From Photobacterium kishitanii (GTDB taxonomy: Bacteria; Pseudomonadota; Gammaproteobacteria; Enterobacterales; Vibrionaceae): DNA of 64,000 nucleotides. Location of the stretch: the NCBI RefSeq assembly GCF_003026355.1, contig NZ_PYON01000014.1, positions 41,058 through 105,057 on the forward strand, in the 5' to 3' direction. Below are positions 38,907-48,786 of the stretch, one piece after another (position 1 is the stretch's first letter; each line of letters begins with the position of its first letter). The position numbers and the translations under genes are program-made. The notes beneath the pieces were generated by a model, which was not told the origin of the DNA, made no database searches, and worked only from the letters and a program-made list of their open reading frames with translations.

Positions 38907-40376
38907 TTATTTGAATAATACTGAAGCATCAAATCGATACGGTGGAATAAACGGTCGAATACCTGAATCGCGAAAGCGTTTTAGTTTCATTATTTGCTTA
39001 TAAACAATAAAGTAACGATTAATATTATTAACATAGACAATAGGCTGTATCCCAATGTGTTTGCGAGTAATAAGTTCAACATTATTAAACCAAACATCAG
39101 GGTTATAGCCTTGTTCTTTTGCATATCGACGCATTTTATTAATATTTCCTGGGCCTGCATTATAAGCGGCTAATGAAAGATAGATTTTATTATCATAATC
39201 TATTTCATCACTACTAAAATATTGATCTTGCAGGTAACGCATATATTTTATACCAGCATGAATATTATTTGTTGAGGTATAAATGTTAGGAATATCAACA
39301 TTAGGATCACGTGCAGTACTGGGTAATATTTGCATGATTCCTACAGCACCTTTGTTGGATACTTTATGTTGATTAAGGCCAGATTCTTGGAATCCTTGCG
39401 CCATTAACATTAAGTAATCAAAATCATATTGCTTTGAATAGCGAAAGAAAATATGTGATAGTTTTTCCATTCTATCGATATTATTAGGATCAAGTAGCGT
39501 ATGAAGCCAACGATGATTTTCAAGGTATTTGTTGTAAATCATGTTACCGATTAAAGTTCCTTCTTTTACGGTATTAATATATTGATTAACTAATGCCATT
39601 AATTTAGGACTATCTTTACGCATTGCCCATGCAATTTGGCCATTGTTACGTAAAACAAAGCTATCATTTATACGAATATTTTTTAAAATCGGTTGCCAAA
39701 TTTTTATTTTATGATCATCAATGACAGTTGCATTTAGTAAGTCTAAATTAATAAGTTCTAGTAATTCATAGTCTTGTAGAGTTTCGTCTATAAATAATAT
39801 TGATGCTAACGGTAAGTTTTGCATCCGTAATTTATTATTAAGTTTGAGTAAACTTTGATAGTAACTTGAACTTTTTCTGATCCATATTGTTTGACCACTT
39901 AAATCGGTTACTTTGGTAAATGGTGGCTGTTTCTTATTATTAATAAGGATTTCTGAAATATTACTCAGTACTGGTTGGCTAAAGGCGACCTTTTTTTTCC
40001 GTTCGGCTGTAATAGTAATATTAGCAACTGCTAAGTCGCCTAAACCATTAATGACATAAGGTAGTAAGTTATCACGATGAACAGGAATAATTTGTAGGTG
40101 TAGTGAAGGGTGCTTCTTATGAATATCTTTCTCAAAGTGTTGCAATAAGTCAGCAATAATTCCTTTGGTGATACCATCTTCGATGTAATAGAAGCCCAGA
40201 TCCGCAGCAACGAGTACTCGCAGTACCCGCTTTTTTTCCAGTTCCGCTAAATCGCCAACATATTCAGTTCCACTTAGAGGCGTAAGTTGAATTGAATTGG
40301 CATGGAAACTTATTAATAGCAAACACAAAGCAATGAGTCTGCGTTTATATTTAATGAGGTGCGGAATATTCGTCAT
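38907..40376 (-). CDS. mltF: Membrane-bound lytic transglycosylase F-like protein
   Basis: Periplasmic murein lytic transglycosylase of 489 aa. A signal peptide (about 1-29, ending HANS) is followed by an amino-acid-binding-protein-like domain (SBP type 3, about 45-265) and a SLT domain (about 295-440). The catalytic glutamate is Glu331 in QGFQESGLNQ, followed by KGAVGIMQILPSTA and LSLAAYNAGPGNI, the standard SLT motifs. This two-domain layout defines MltF. The signal peptide has no convincing lipobox. Unlike in enteric bacteria it does not neighbour purL. It is monocistronic. Confidence 0.88.
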   Translation of the reverse strand: MTNIPHLIKYKRRLIALCLLLISFHANSIQLTPLSGTEYVGDLAELEKKRVLRVLVAADLGFYYIEDGITKGIIADLLQHFEKDIHKKHPSLHLQIIPVHRDNLLPYVINGLGDLAVANITITAERKKKVAFSQPVLSNISEILINNKKQPPFTKVTDLSGQTIWIRKSSSYYQSLLKLNNKLRMQNLPLASILFIDETLQDYELLELINLDLLNATVIDDHKIKIWQPILKNIRINDSFVLRNNGQIAWAMRKDSPKLMALVNQYINTVKEGTLIGNMIYNKYLENHRWLHTLLDPNNIDRMEKLSHIFFRYSKQYDFDYLMLMAQGFQESGLNQHKVSNKGAVGIMQILPSTARDPNVDIPNIYTSTNNIHAGIKYMRYLQDQYFSSDEIDYDNKIYLSLAAYNAGPGNINKMRRYAKEQGYNPDVWFNNVELITRKHIGIQPIVYVNNINRYFIVYKQIMKLKRFRDSGIRPFIPPYRFDASVLFK

Positions 40377-40568
40377 TATTTGTCTGCCATGCCGAAGGAA
40401 ACGTAAATTAATAGGTTTGGAACTAATTATGGCTCTGAATGGAGAAATTTTCCTATTTATATCGTGATTTTGTATGATTTATAGTGATTTTTCATATATT
40501 AAAGATAATGATATGATAGTTAATTAGTGCTTTTTTATATTGTGAATTTTATGGATAACTAATTAATA

Positions 40569-41465
40569 ATGAAAAGAATTCTAGCAGGGTTGATAGTTAT
40601 ATTATTACTGTCGTCATGTAGTATGGCAGCCACATATTTTGTGCGAAATACTCTTTATGTAGATGTTTTGACATATATGCCTAAAAATCTAAGCGAGACA
40701 TCGGGTTTAGCCATTATTGATGGTGATGTTTGGACTCACAATGATACTTACGGTCAAAATAAGCTTTATCGGTTAGATCATGATTTAAAAGGGGTGGCAC
40801 AAATTGTAAAAGTTGATAAGAGTCGTAATCAGGATTGGGAAGATTTAGCGCAAGATCAGCAATTTTTATATGTTGGCGACATTGGCAATAATCTAGCAAA
40901 CCGTGAAGGTGGTGTGATTTATAAAATAGATCGAAACCAGCTTAATCAACAGCGAGTAGTAACCCCGACAGCGGCGTTAAAATATCAATATACTGATTTC
41001 AAAAAAGGTTGGTTTAATAAGCACAATTTCGATAGCGAAGCGATTACAGTGGTCGGTGATCAAATCTGGCTGTTTACCAAGAATTGGAAAAATGAAAAAA
41101 CAAAGCTTTATCAGTTGAATAAATCAAAAGTAGATCAAGTTCAACATGTGAAACCGATTGCTGAATATGCGAGTAAAGGGTTAATTACTAGTGTTGATTA
41201 TGACCCCAAAACAGCGACATTAGCGTTCCTTGGATATCGTCGAAATCTGTATTTAGGATATTCATTCATCTGGTTAGTCAAAGTTAAGAATAATAAACCA
41301 GATTGGTCGACTGGTATTTATAAGCGGTTAGGTATTTATTCACAATGGGAAGCTATTCATTGGTATGGTGCTGGGAAATTATTAATCACGGCTGAGAAAA
41401 ATCCGTTAAATAAAGCTATGATTGGTATGGTTGATGTACAAAAGCTACTAGATACGGGTGAATAG
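40569..41465 (+). CDS. Hypothetical lipoprotein with beta-propeller-like repeats
   Basis: 298 aa. The N-terminus is a lipoprotein signal with lipobox LSSC (Cys17). The rest shows repeated blade-like strands with DGDVWTHNDTYGQNKLYRLD, DQQFLYVGDIGNN and GDQIWLFTKNW, suggesting a beta-propeller fold related to periplasmic phytase-like or SdiA-regulated-like domains. I cannot name a catalytic site or function. It starts at an ATG at 40569. The next gene is about 80 bases downstream on the same strand, possibly co-transcribed. Confidence 0.7.
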   Translation: MKRILAGLIVILLLSSCSMAATYFVRNTLYVDVLTYMPKNLSETSGLAIIDGDVWTHNDTYGQNKLYRLDHDLKGVAQIVKVDKSRNQDWEDLAQDQQFLYVGDIGNNLANREGGVIYKIDRNQLNQQRVVTPTAALKYQYTDFKKGWFNKHNFDSEAITVVGDQIWLFTKNWKNEKTKLYQLNKSKVDQVQHVKPIAEYASKGLITSVDYDPKTATLAFLGYRRNLYLGYSFIWLVKVKNNKPDWSTGIYKRLGIYSQWEAIHWYGAGKLLITAEKNPLNKAMIGMVDVQKLLDTGE

Positions 41466-41542
41466 CAATGAATTATCTGTTATTATTTATCGATAATTTC
41501 GCTGTGATTATTGCAACCACAGCATACTAAGTTGGATAAATT

Positions 41543-42034
41543 GTGACTAATAACGATGTTTTGCGCCGTGTTCGCTATACTTTTGATTTAAATGATAGTG
41601 AGATGATCGCTATTTTTGCTGCGGCTGATTGTGAAGTAACGCGTGAGCAAGTGTGCAGTTGGTTAAAAGCTGACGATGCAGAAGGTTATAAAAGTTGTTC
41701 TGATGAGCAAGTTGCTACTTTTTTAAATGGCTTTATTAATCAAAAGCGTGGCAAAAAAGAAGGCGAACAGCCTGCGCCAGAGCAAAAAATCACAAATAAT
41801 ATTATTTTTAGAAAATTGCAGATTGCACTAAATCTAAAAGCAGAAGATGTGCTTGATTTGTTGAAGTTAGTTGATTTTCGTTTAAGCAAACATGAATTAA
41901 GTGCTTTCTTCCGTAAAGTGGATCATAAACACTACCGTGAGTGTAAAGATCAAGTATTACGTAACTTTTTACAAGCACTACAGATTAATCTTCGTGGTGT
42001 AGAATCACTAGAAGAAACAACTGACGAGAAGTAA
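41543..42034 (+). CDS. yehS: YehS-like protein (DUF1456)
   Basis: 163-aa cytosolic protein made of two similar halves, each starting with an N-N-(D/I)-(V/I)-x-R-(K/R) motif (TNNDVLRRVRYTFDLND at 2-18 and TNNIIFRKLQIALNLKA at about 85-101). This tandem DUF1456 structure is the signature of YehS. Function is unknown. The start is a GTG at 41543, with a GGA site upstream; it places the first repeat exactly at the N-terminus as in the family. A strong terminator follows. Confidence 0.88.
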   Translation: MTNNDVLRRVRYTFDLNDSEMIAIFAAADCEVTREQVCSWLKADDAEGYKSCSDEQVATFLNGFINQKRGKKEGEQPAPEQKITNNIIFRKLQIALNLKAEDVLDLLKLVDFRLSKHELSAFFRKVDHKHYRECKDQVLRNFLQALQINLRGVESLEETTDEK

Positions 42035-42061
42035 TCGTCTTCGTTGAAATGAAATATTAAG

Positions 42062-42088
42062 AGCAGCTTCTATTGAAGCTGCTTTTTT
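42062..42088 (+). terminator. Terminator of yehS
   Basis: Stem AGCAGCTTC / GAAGCTGCT with loop TATT and a six-T run, 28 bases past the stop. Confidence 0.95.
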
Positions 42089-42250
42089 ATTGGCTTCTGT
42101 TTGATAAATAGATATTTAAGCGTTAGTTTTTGAAATATTTACTAACATATTTGTCAATTTATTCGTGATATTGATTGTACCAATCAAAGAAAAAAACTGG
42201 TTAGTTTGTAAGCTATCAACTTCAGTTATAAATATTGAGTCGGTGAGCTT

Positions 42251-43330
42251 ATGAAAATTAAGGATAATTTTAAACAACCACGTATTGGTATCATTGGTGG
42301 TATGGGCAATGAAGCAATGGTCGATTTGATGGTAAAAATGACTTCGCTGCCAGTGGATAGAGACTATCAATTTGTTGCTTTTGGCAATGCCCGTTTAGCT
42401 TATAAGCCTCAAGAAGTCATGCAACAATGGTTATCGACTGATATACCTGAATTACGTAAATTTGATACTGCAGTTTATACATTACGATTAATGCAGTATT
42501 TAGATGTTGATCATATTGGCTTAGCGTGTAATAGCGCCCATGAATTATTTCGGCGTATATTACCGAATATCCCTGTGGCATTTGTCGATATGATTAATCA
42601 AACAGCAACCTCATTACAAGGTTGTCAAGATACGGTCTTAGTGATGGGAGTGAATAGTTTAGTCGAGTCAGGACTGTATCAAACGGCATTAACAGCAAAG
42701 GGAATGACAGCTACTCAGCCATCAGTTGTTAATCAAGCGAAGATTATGGAGGCGATTTATAACCCAAGCTTTGGTATTAAAACAGCTAAAATTACCAAGC
42801 AAGCAGAGTTATTGCTATGTGAAGTGATCACTGATGAAATTGCAACACAAGGATGTACCAGCGTTGTATTAGGTTGTACAGAATTACCATTGGCATTAAC
42901 AGCGACGAGCTGTCAGCGATTTAAAATAGAAGGCATGTTACCTGCTAACGTTGAGGTGATTGATGCGTCGATGGCTTTGGCACAAGCGTTAGTCTCTTAT
43001 CAAGGAACAAGCGAGCCATTAACCCAATCTTTGGCCTCTTATCAAGGACAATATTTAGATTGGTCGACACCACTGGCTTTTAAAGTTAGCTCATTAGCCC
43101 AAAGCGTACTTATTCAGCAGCGTATTTTTGAGTATACAGTGGATTATTTAACTGCTCATAACCAGTGTCTTGCTGGTAGTTATTTCCATTTACCGACATT
43201 ATTTTTTTCAGAATCAGCAACAGATATTGAGCAAAAGTTATTGGCGTTAGATATTAACGTTTATAGTGATATTAATCTATTAGATAACATTATCATGGAT
43301 AAATTAGCCTATTATTATTCTGATTTTTAA
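42251..43330 (+). CDS. Aspartate/glutamate racemase family protein with C-terminal extension
   Basis: 359 aa. The N-terminal part (about 1-245) is an Asp/Glu racemase domain: IGIIGGMGNEA start, first catalytic cysteine in GLACNSAHE (about 98), second in LGCTELPL (about 217). Both catalytic cysteines are kept. Typical family members are about 230 aa; this one adds about 110 residues at the C-terminus, beginning with a repeated SYQG element and ending in a helical, Leu/Asp-rich segment I cannot identify. The ATG has a GGTGAG site. It is an isolated gene. Confidence 0.78.
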   Translation: MKIKDNFKQPRIGIIGGMGNEAMVDLMVKMTSLPVDRDYQFVAFGNARLAYKPQEVMQQWLSTDIPELRKFDTAVYTLRLMQYLDVDHIGLACNSAHELFRRILPNIPVAFVDMINQTATSLQGCQDTVLVMGVNSLVESGLYQTALTAKGMTATQPSVVNQAKIMEAIYNPSFGIKTAKITKQAELLLCEVITDEIATQGCTSVVLGCTELPLALTATSCQRFKIEGMLPANVEVIDASMALAQALVSYQGTSEPLTQSLASYQGQYLDWSTPLAFKVSSLAQSVLIQQRIFEYTVDYLTAHNQCLAGSYFHLPTLFFSESATDIEQKLLALDINVYSDINLLDNIIMDKLAYYYSDF

Positions 43331-43350
43331 CTATTTGATTTTTAGATGAA

Positions 43351-43376
43351 AGAGGTAGATAAAATTATCTACCTCT
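43351..43376. terminator. Bidirectional hairpin between racemase and cupredoxin genes
   Basis: Perfect 12-pair inverted repeat AGAGGTAGATAA / TTATCTACCTCT, placed between two convergent 3' ends. Confidence 0.75.
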
Positions 43377-43393
43377 AGTGATTATTTTTTCCG

Positions 43394-43894
43394 TTATAGT
43401 GTTATTTCTTTCGTCATTCCAGCTTGTGCATGACCTGCAATATTACAAGCAAGTTCAACCTTGTTACTACCATGGAAATGCCATAAGACTTGTTTCGCTG
43501 TACCCGGAGCTATTATAACGCTGTTACCATTATCAGCCTGATGCTCTTTAGTCATTGTTCGGTATTGTGCTTGCTCTTGGGGAGATCCAATTGAAAACTC
43601 GTGCGCCATCTTTCCTTGGTTAATAACGACAAACTGCACCACGTCGTTAGGCTTGATATCGACGGGTTTTTTAAAGGTGATTTTCATGTCATCAGAAAGA
43701 ATGACATAAGCCACTTTATCGGGTTTTGAACCTGTTGCTGGCATCCCTACATCAGACATACTTTTCATATTCATCATCTGATGGTCCATTTTATTGGAAT
43801 CCATTTGTGAGTGATCCATCGTTGAGTGATCCATAGCAGCGATGGCATTAGTGGTTGTTAAGACTAGTGCTAAAGTAAACAGTATTTTTTTCAT
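43394..43894 (-). CDS. Periplasmic cupredoxin-like copper protein
   Basis: 166 aa. Signal peptide (about 1-19, ending AIAA), then a Met/His-rich stretch (DHSTMDHSQMDSNKMDHQMM, about 22-41) able to bind copper or silver loosely, then a cupredoxin domain (about 60-166). Type 1 copper ligands are visible: His in MAHEFSIG and Cys, His, Met in ACNIAGHAQAGM. It is the last gene of the cus operon, 23 bases after cusA. It probably holds or hands over periplasmic copper, or shuttles electrons. Confidence 0.85.
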   Translation of the reverse strand: MKKILFTLALVLTTTNAIAAMDHSTMDHSQMDSNKMDHQMMNMKSMSDVGMPATGSKPDKVAYVILSDDMKITFKKPVDIKPNDVVQFVVINQGKMAHEFSIGSPQEQAQYRTMTKEHQADNGNSVIIAPGTAKQVLWHFHGSNKVELACNIAGHAQAGMTKEITL

Positions 43895-43917
43895 GGTTCA
43901 TTCCTTGTTATTGATGA

Positions 43918-46900
43918 TTAATTTACTGATGGTGTTGTCGTGGTTTTAAGCTCACGGCTTTTCCAAAGTTTGAAAATTGCCGGAAGTACTAATAGGGTAA
44001 GTAACAGTGCGGAGGCCATACCGCCAATCATAGGGGCAGCTATACGTTGCATCACTTCAGATCCAGTACCTGAGCCATACATGATTGGGATCAAACCAAT
44101 AATAACGGTTAATACGGTCATCATAACTGGGCGTACGCGTAATCCAGCCCCTTCGCTAATCGCTTGCTGTAAATCATCAGCAGTTAACAGGCGTTGTTGG
44201 CTTTGTGCATCTTGTTTTTTAAATGCCCATGACTGATTGAGGTACACCAGCATAATCACACCAATTTCAACAGCGACACCTGAGAGAGCGATAAAGCCCA
44301 CGCCAACAGCAATCGAGAAATTGAAGCCAAGAATGAGCATCAGCCATAAACCGCCGACCATTGCCAAGGGGAGTGTCGCCATAATAATGAACACTTCCTG
44401 TAGACGGCGAAAACTGAAATAGAGCAGTAGCATAATAATGGCAAGAGTAATGGGTGTAACAATGCTTAAACGGGCTTTTGCTCGTTCCATGTACTCATAT
44501 TGACCTGACCATGCTAATGAATACCCTGCTGGGAGCTGTAATTGTTCGGCAACTACTTGCTGTGCTTCGCTAACATAAGAACCTAAATCTCGCTGCTCAA
44601 TATCGACAAACACCCATCCATTTGGACGCGCATTTTCGGTTTTGATCATCGGCGGACCATCTTCATAACGAATATCAGCTATATCAGCCAATGCAATGCG
44701 TGCACCATTGGGGGTAATTAACGGTAAATTTTGTAATTTAACCGCTGAATCTCGATAAGCTTGCGGGTAACGGACATTAATTGGATAACGTTCTAATCCT
44801 TCAATAGTTTCCCCAACAGTCATTCCGCCTACAGCAGTAGATACGATTTGTTGAACGTCTTTAATTGCTAGTCCATAACGAGCAGCCTGACGGCGATTAA
44901 TATCAATCGTGATATAGCGACCACCAGCGACGCGCTCAGCATAGACAGATGTAGTACCTGAAATATTATTGAGGATAGGCTCAAGCTCAGCACCGATCTT
45001 TTCGATCACTTTAAGATCGGGGCCTGCAATCTTGATCCCTATCGGTGTTTTAATGCCTGTCGCTAACATATCAATTCGAGTTTTGATCGGCATTACCCAA
45101 GCGTTAGTTAGCCCTGGAAATTGGATCAACTGATCTAATTGCTGGCGTAAAGATTCGGTGGTAACACCATCTCGCCATTGATCCCGTGGTTTTAATTGGA
45201 TCACCGTTTCAATCATGGTTAAAGGCGCTGGATCTGTTGCAGTATCTGCACGGCCGACTTTACCCCAAACGGTAGCGACCTCAGGAACGGTTTTGATCAG
45301 TTTGTTGGTTTGTTGCAACAGCTGGCGTGCTTTACCAATCGAAATACCGGGGTAGGTGGTTGGCATGTACATCAAATCACCTTCATCTAACGGTGGAATG
45401 AATTCACTACCAAGCTTGGTTAATGGGTACAACGAAGAAGCCATTAAGCAGATAGCCACAATAATCATTGTTTTTGGGAATTTGAGGCTTAAATTTAATA
45501 ATGGTCGATAAAGAGCTATCACTGCTCGGTTAACTGGGTTTTTATGTTCAGGTAGAATTTTACCTCGAACAAAATAGCCCATTAGTACGGGTACTAACGT
45601 TATCGCTAAACCTGCCGCCGCCGCCATGGCATAGGTTTTGGTAAATGCTAATGGCGAGAACATTTTTCCTTCTTGCCCTTCGAGAGCAAATACTGGCACA
45701 AAACTTAAGGTAATGATCAGTAATGAGAAAAATAGTGGAGTACCAACTTCTTCAGCGGCTTTGCCAATCACTTGCCAACGATTTTTATCTGTTAGTGGTG
45801 TGCGTTCAATATGCTTATGAACATTTTCTATCATTACGATAGCCCCATCAACCATGGCACCGATGGCAATTGCAATACCACCTAATGACATGATATTGGC
45901 ATTAATACCTTGCCAATGCATGATGATAAAAGCCGATAAAATCCCAATGGGTAAGCTAATCGCTATTACTAATGAAGAACGAATATGGAATAAAAAGAGG
46001 GCACAAACGATGGCTACCACTAGAAATTCTTCAGCAAGTTTTTGCCAAAGATTTTTAACAGCATGATCAATTAACGTTGAGCGATCATAGGTGGCAACAA
46101 TTTCCACACCTTCTGGTAATCCCCGTTGTAATTGTGCCAGTTTTGTTTTGAGATTAGTGATCACTTGACTGGCGTTTTCACCAAAGCGCATCACAATAAC
46201 GCCACCAACGGCTTCACCTTCGCCATTGAATTCAGAAATACCACGTCGCATTTGTGGGCCAAGGTTAATATCTGCAATATCGCCTAATAATAATGGAGTA
46301 CCATTTTCCGTGACTTTTAGCGGTAATGATTTTATATCCTCAATATTGGTTAAATAACCAGTGGTACGCACCATATGTTCAGCTTCAGCCATTTCAATAA
46401 CAGAGGCACCTGTTTCTTGGTTACCGTTTTGAATCGCCATATTGACTTGCTGTAACGTCAGGTTATATGCCCGTAATTTGGAGGGATCTATTTGAACTTG
46501 GTATTGTTTAACCATACCACCAACAGTTGCGACCTCAGAGACGCCAGCGACGGTTTGGAGTTCATATTTTAGAAACCAATCTTGTAAGCTACGTAGTTCT
46601 GCTAGATCGTGTTTGCCGGTTTTGTCTTGTAATACATAGCTATAAATCCAGCCAACCCCTGTTGCATCTGGGCCTAAGGTAGGTTTTGCATTGGCGGGTA
46701 ATTTAGGCGCAACTTGGCTTAAATATTCCAGTACTCGTGAACGAGCCCAATAGATATCGGTATTATCATTAAAGATAATATAGACATAAGAATCCCCAAA
46801 GAAGGAATAACCACGTACAGTTTCGGCGCCTGGTACGGCTAACATAGCGGTTGTTAATGGGTAAGTGACTTGATCCTCAACCACTTGTGGTGCTTGACCG

Positions 46901-47061
46901 GGATAGCTGGTTTTAATAATTACCTGAACATCGGAAAGATCGGGTAGGGCATCAACTGGCGTATTTTTAACACTGTATAAACCACCAATCGTTAAAAATA
47001 ATGCGGCAATCAAGACTAATAAACGGTTGTTGATTGACCACCGGATAATAGCAGGGATCAT
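43918..47061 (-). CDS. cusA: Copper/silver efflux RND pump, inner-membrane subunit
   Basis: 1047-aa RND heavy-metal exporter (CusA/SilA class). Twelve membrane segments and two large periplasmic loops are evident. Recognisable blocks: the N-terminal NNRLLVLIAALFLTIGG with DALPDLSDVQVIIKTSYPGQAPQ, the TM4 region GAMVDGAIVMIENVHKH with the proton-relay Asp, and methionines in the periplasmic cleft (LMYMPTTYPG). The ATG overlaps the cusB stop by four bases (ATGA), so they are translationally coupled. It works with CusB and CusC to move Cu(I)/Ag(I) from periplasm and cytosol to the outside. Confidence 0.95.
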   Translation of the reverse strand: MIPAIIRWSINNRLLVLIAALFLTIGGLYSVKNTPVDALPDLSDVQVIIKTSYPGQAPQVVEDQVTYPLTTAMLAVPGAETVRGYSFFGDSYVYIIFNDNTDIYWARSRVLEYLSQVAPKLPANAKPTLGPDATGVGWIYSYVLQDKTGKHDLAELRSLQDWFLKYELQTVAGVSEVATVGGMVKQYQVQIDPSKLRAYNLTLQQVNMAIQNGNQETGASVIEMAEAEHMVRTTGYLTNIEDIKSLPLKVTENGTPLLLGDIADINLGPQMRRGISEFNGEGEAVGGVIVMRFGENASQVITNLKTKLAQLQRGLPEGVEIVATYDRSTLIDHAVKNLWQKLAEEFLVVAIVCALFLFHIRSSLVIAISLPIGILSAFIIMHWQGINANIMSLGGIAIAIGAMVDGAIVMIENVHKHIERTPLTDKNRWQVIGKAAEEVGTPLFFSLLIITLSFVPVFALEGQEGKMFSPLAFTKTYAMAAAAGLAITLVPVLMGYFVRGKILPEHKNPVNRAVIALYRPLLNLSLKFPKTMIIVAICLMASSLYPLTKLGSEFIPPLDEGDLMYMPTTYPGISIGKARQLLQQTNKLIKTVPEVATVWGKVGRADTATDPAPLTMIETVIQLKPRDQWRDGVTTESLRQQLDQLIQFPGLTNAWVMPIKTRIDMLATGIKTPIGIKIAGPDLKVIEKIGAELEPILNNISGTTSVYAERVAGGRYITIDINRRQAARYGLAIKDVQQIVSTAVGGMTVGETIEGLERYPINVRYPQAYRDSAVKLQNLPLITPNGARIALADIADIRYEDGPPMIKTENARPNGWVFVDIEQRDLGSYVSEAQQVVAEQLQLPAGYSLAWSGQYEYMERAKARLSIVTPITLAIIMLLLYFSFRRLQEVFIIMATLPLAMVGGLWLMLILGFNFSIAVGVGFIALSGVAVEIGVIMLVYLNQSWAFKKQDAQSQQRLLTADDLQQAISEGAGLRVRPVMMTVLTVIIGLIPIMYGSGTGSEVMQRIAAPMIGGMASALLLTLLVLPAIFKLWKSRELKTTTTPSVN

Positions 47062-48779
47062 AGTGTACTCTCCATTGGTTGAAGATCTTGTAGCGTGTAA
47101 TCACTGCCATTTTTAACCAGCTTAAATCGAACGGACTGGCCTTGTTTAAAATGGTTTAAAGCAATGGTGTCATTAACCGTAAAGTTCATTTCACCTGCGG
47201 GCCATTGCCATGCAGGAACAGGCTGGTGGTTAACGGTGATCATATTGAAATCAGCCATTAACATTGAAATATCACCATTGACCCAAACTTCATTAATAGC
47301 CTTCTTGGTATCTTTCTTATAATCAATAATTTGATATTGATTGTTGGCTGTTTTTTGGATTTCAAATTTAAGCGGTTGACCTACAGTTAACGCATTGATA
47401 TTCAGTTTTTTATTGACGTTGAAATCCATTGTCATCGCAGGCCAATTCCAAGCACTCACGGGCTGGTGGTTGATTGTTAATACACCCTGATCGGTATTGA
47501 TCGCGGTGATCTCACCTTTAGCCCACGTGACGATAAGGTTTTTATCGACACTGTCGACACCATTAATACGAGACAGATCAGCACTTTTACTTGATTCTGA
47601 ATCAAGTAAAAATTGTGCAGAAGTGACAATACGATCTGCTGTTGTTAATCCAGCTAACACTTCAACTCGATTATTGGCTTCTCGACCAATCTTGATCCTT
47701 GCAGATCGATACTTACCATTATCTTCAGCTAATACGACACGGGTCATATCACCAGAACGGATAACGGCTTGGGTCGGTACTGTGAGTACCGCTTTATCAG
47801 TGGTAGGAGTGAGGGTGATGTTGGCAAACATATTAGGTTTTAATTGACCGTTATGGTTGGCAAATTTTAACCGCATCCGTAATGTACGCGTTTTAGGGTC
47901 TAAAATTGGATAAACATAATCCACGCTACCTTGCCATTGTTGACCAGGGATGGCATCTAATGCCATGGTGGCTTTACTGTTAGTAGTTATCCAGTGTGCT
48001 TGGCGTTCAAATATTTCGGCATTAACCCAAACTTCATTTAGAGGTCCAGCACTTATTGCGACTTGTGCCGGAGATAAATATCCCCCTTCACGAACGTTTA
48101 AACTGGCAATAACACCATCGGCGATGGCTTTTACTTCGATTGTTTTAGTTGCTTTGCCCGTTTTAATGATTTGTTCAATTTGCTGTTTATCGACCCCAAG
48201 AGCCATTAAGCGATCACGCGCACCTTGCATTAAGCCACTGCGACCAGTTCGATAGGCATTGAGTAATTCTTGTTGGGATTTAACTATTTCAGGTGAATAT
48301 AGTGTAAATAGTACATCGCCTTTATGAACCTGCTCGCCCACGGCATTAACATATAATTTTTGTACCCAACCACTGACTCGAATATTCGTTTGCCACAGAT
48401 GACTTTCATCAAAAGCAACATAGCCGATGGTATCTATTTGGGGAGATAACTTTTGTTTAATAACAGCTGCTGTTTTTACACCTAGGTTATTTTCCACTGC
48501 GGCATTAATGGTGACGGTACCAGCAACAGTAGCTGTTGGAGAATCTTCAGCATAGACAGGAATTAAATCCATTCCCATTGGTGATTTACCTGGCTTATCT
48601 CGCTGATAATTAGGATCCATTGGAGCAACCCAATATAACGGTTCCTTGTCTGTCGCCGTTGTTGCAATAGCTGTCATGGATGTTGAGTTACTGGAGATAT
48701 AATGGGTTGCTGTTACACCAATAGCTGTACCAATAAGTAACGCAGCGGCGGCGATTTTAACTGTACTTTTTGAAGACAT
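47058..48779 (-). CDS. cusB: Efflux adaptor CusB with two fused CusF-like domains
   Basis: 573-aa membrane-fusion protein linking CusA to CusC. After an N-terminal anchor comes a heavy-metal-binding segment (YWVAPMDPNYQRDKPGKSPMGMDLIPVY, about 48-75), then the hairpin, lipoyl and beta-barrel adaptor domains (to about 405). The C-terminus holds two CusF-like OB domains in tandem (about 415-480 and 490-565). The first has the full Cu/Ag set: His in INHQP, Trp and two Met in NWPAMTM. In the second the matching segment is QWPAGEM, so one Met is replaced by Gly. CusF is usually a separate protein; here no free cusF gene is seen. Confidence 0.92.
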   Translation of the reverse strand: MSSKSTVKIAAAALLIGTAIGVTATHYISSNSTSMTAIATTATDKEPLYWVAPMDPNYQRDKPGKSPMGMDLIPVYAEDSPTATVAGTVTINAAVENNLGVKTAAVIKQKLSPQIDTIGYVAFDESHLWQTNIRVSGWVQKLYVNAVGEQVHKGDVLFTLYSPEIVKSQQELLNAYRTGRSGLMQGARDRLMALGVDKQQIEQIIKTGKATKTIEVKAIADGVIASLNVREGGYLSPAQVAISAGPLNEVWVNAEIFERQAHWITTNSKATMALDAIPGQQWQGSVDYVYPILDPKTRTLRMRLKFANHNGQLKPNMFANITLTPTTDKAVLTVPTQAVIRSGDMTRVVLAEDNGKYRSARIKIGREANNRVEVLAGLTTADRIVTSAQFLLDSESSKSADLSRINGVDSVDKNLIVTWAKGEITAINTDQGVLTINHQPVSAWNWPAMTMDFNVNKKLNINALTVGQPLKFEIQKTANNQYQIIDYKKDTKKAINEVWVNGDISMLMADFNMITVNHQPVPAWQWPAGEMNFTVNDTIALNHFKQGQSVRFKLVKNGSDYTLQDLQPMESTL

Positions 48780-48786
48780 GATTTAC

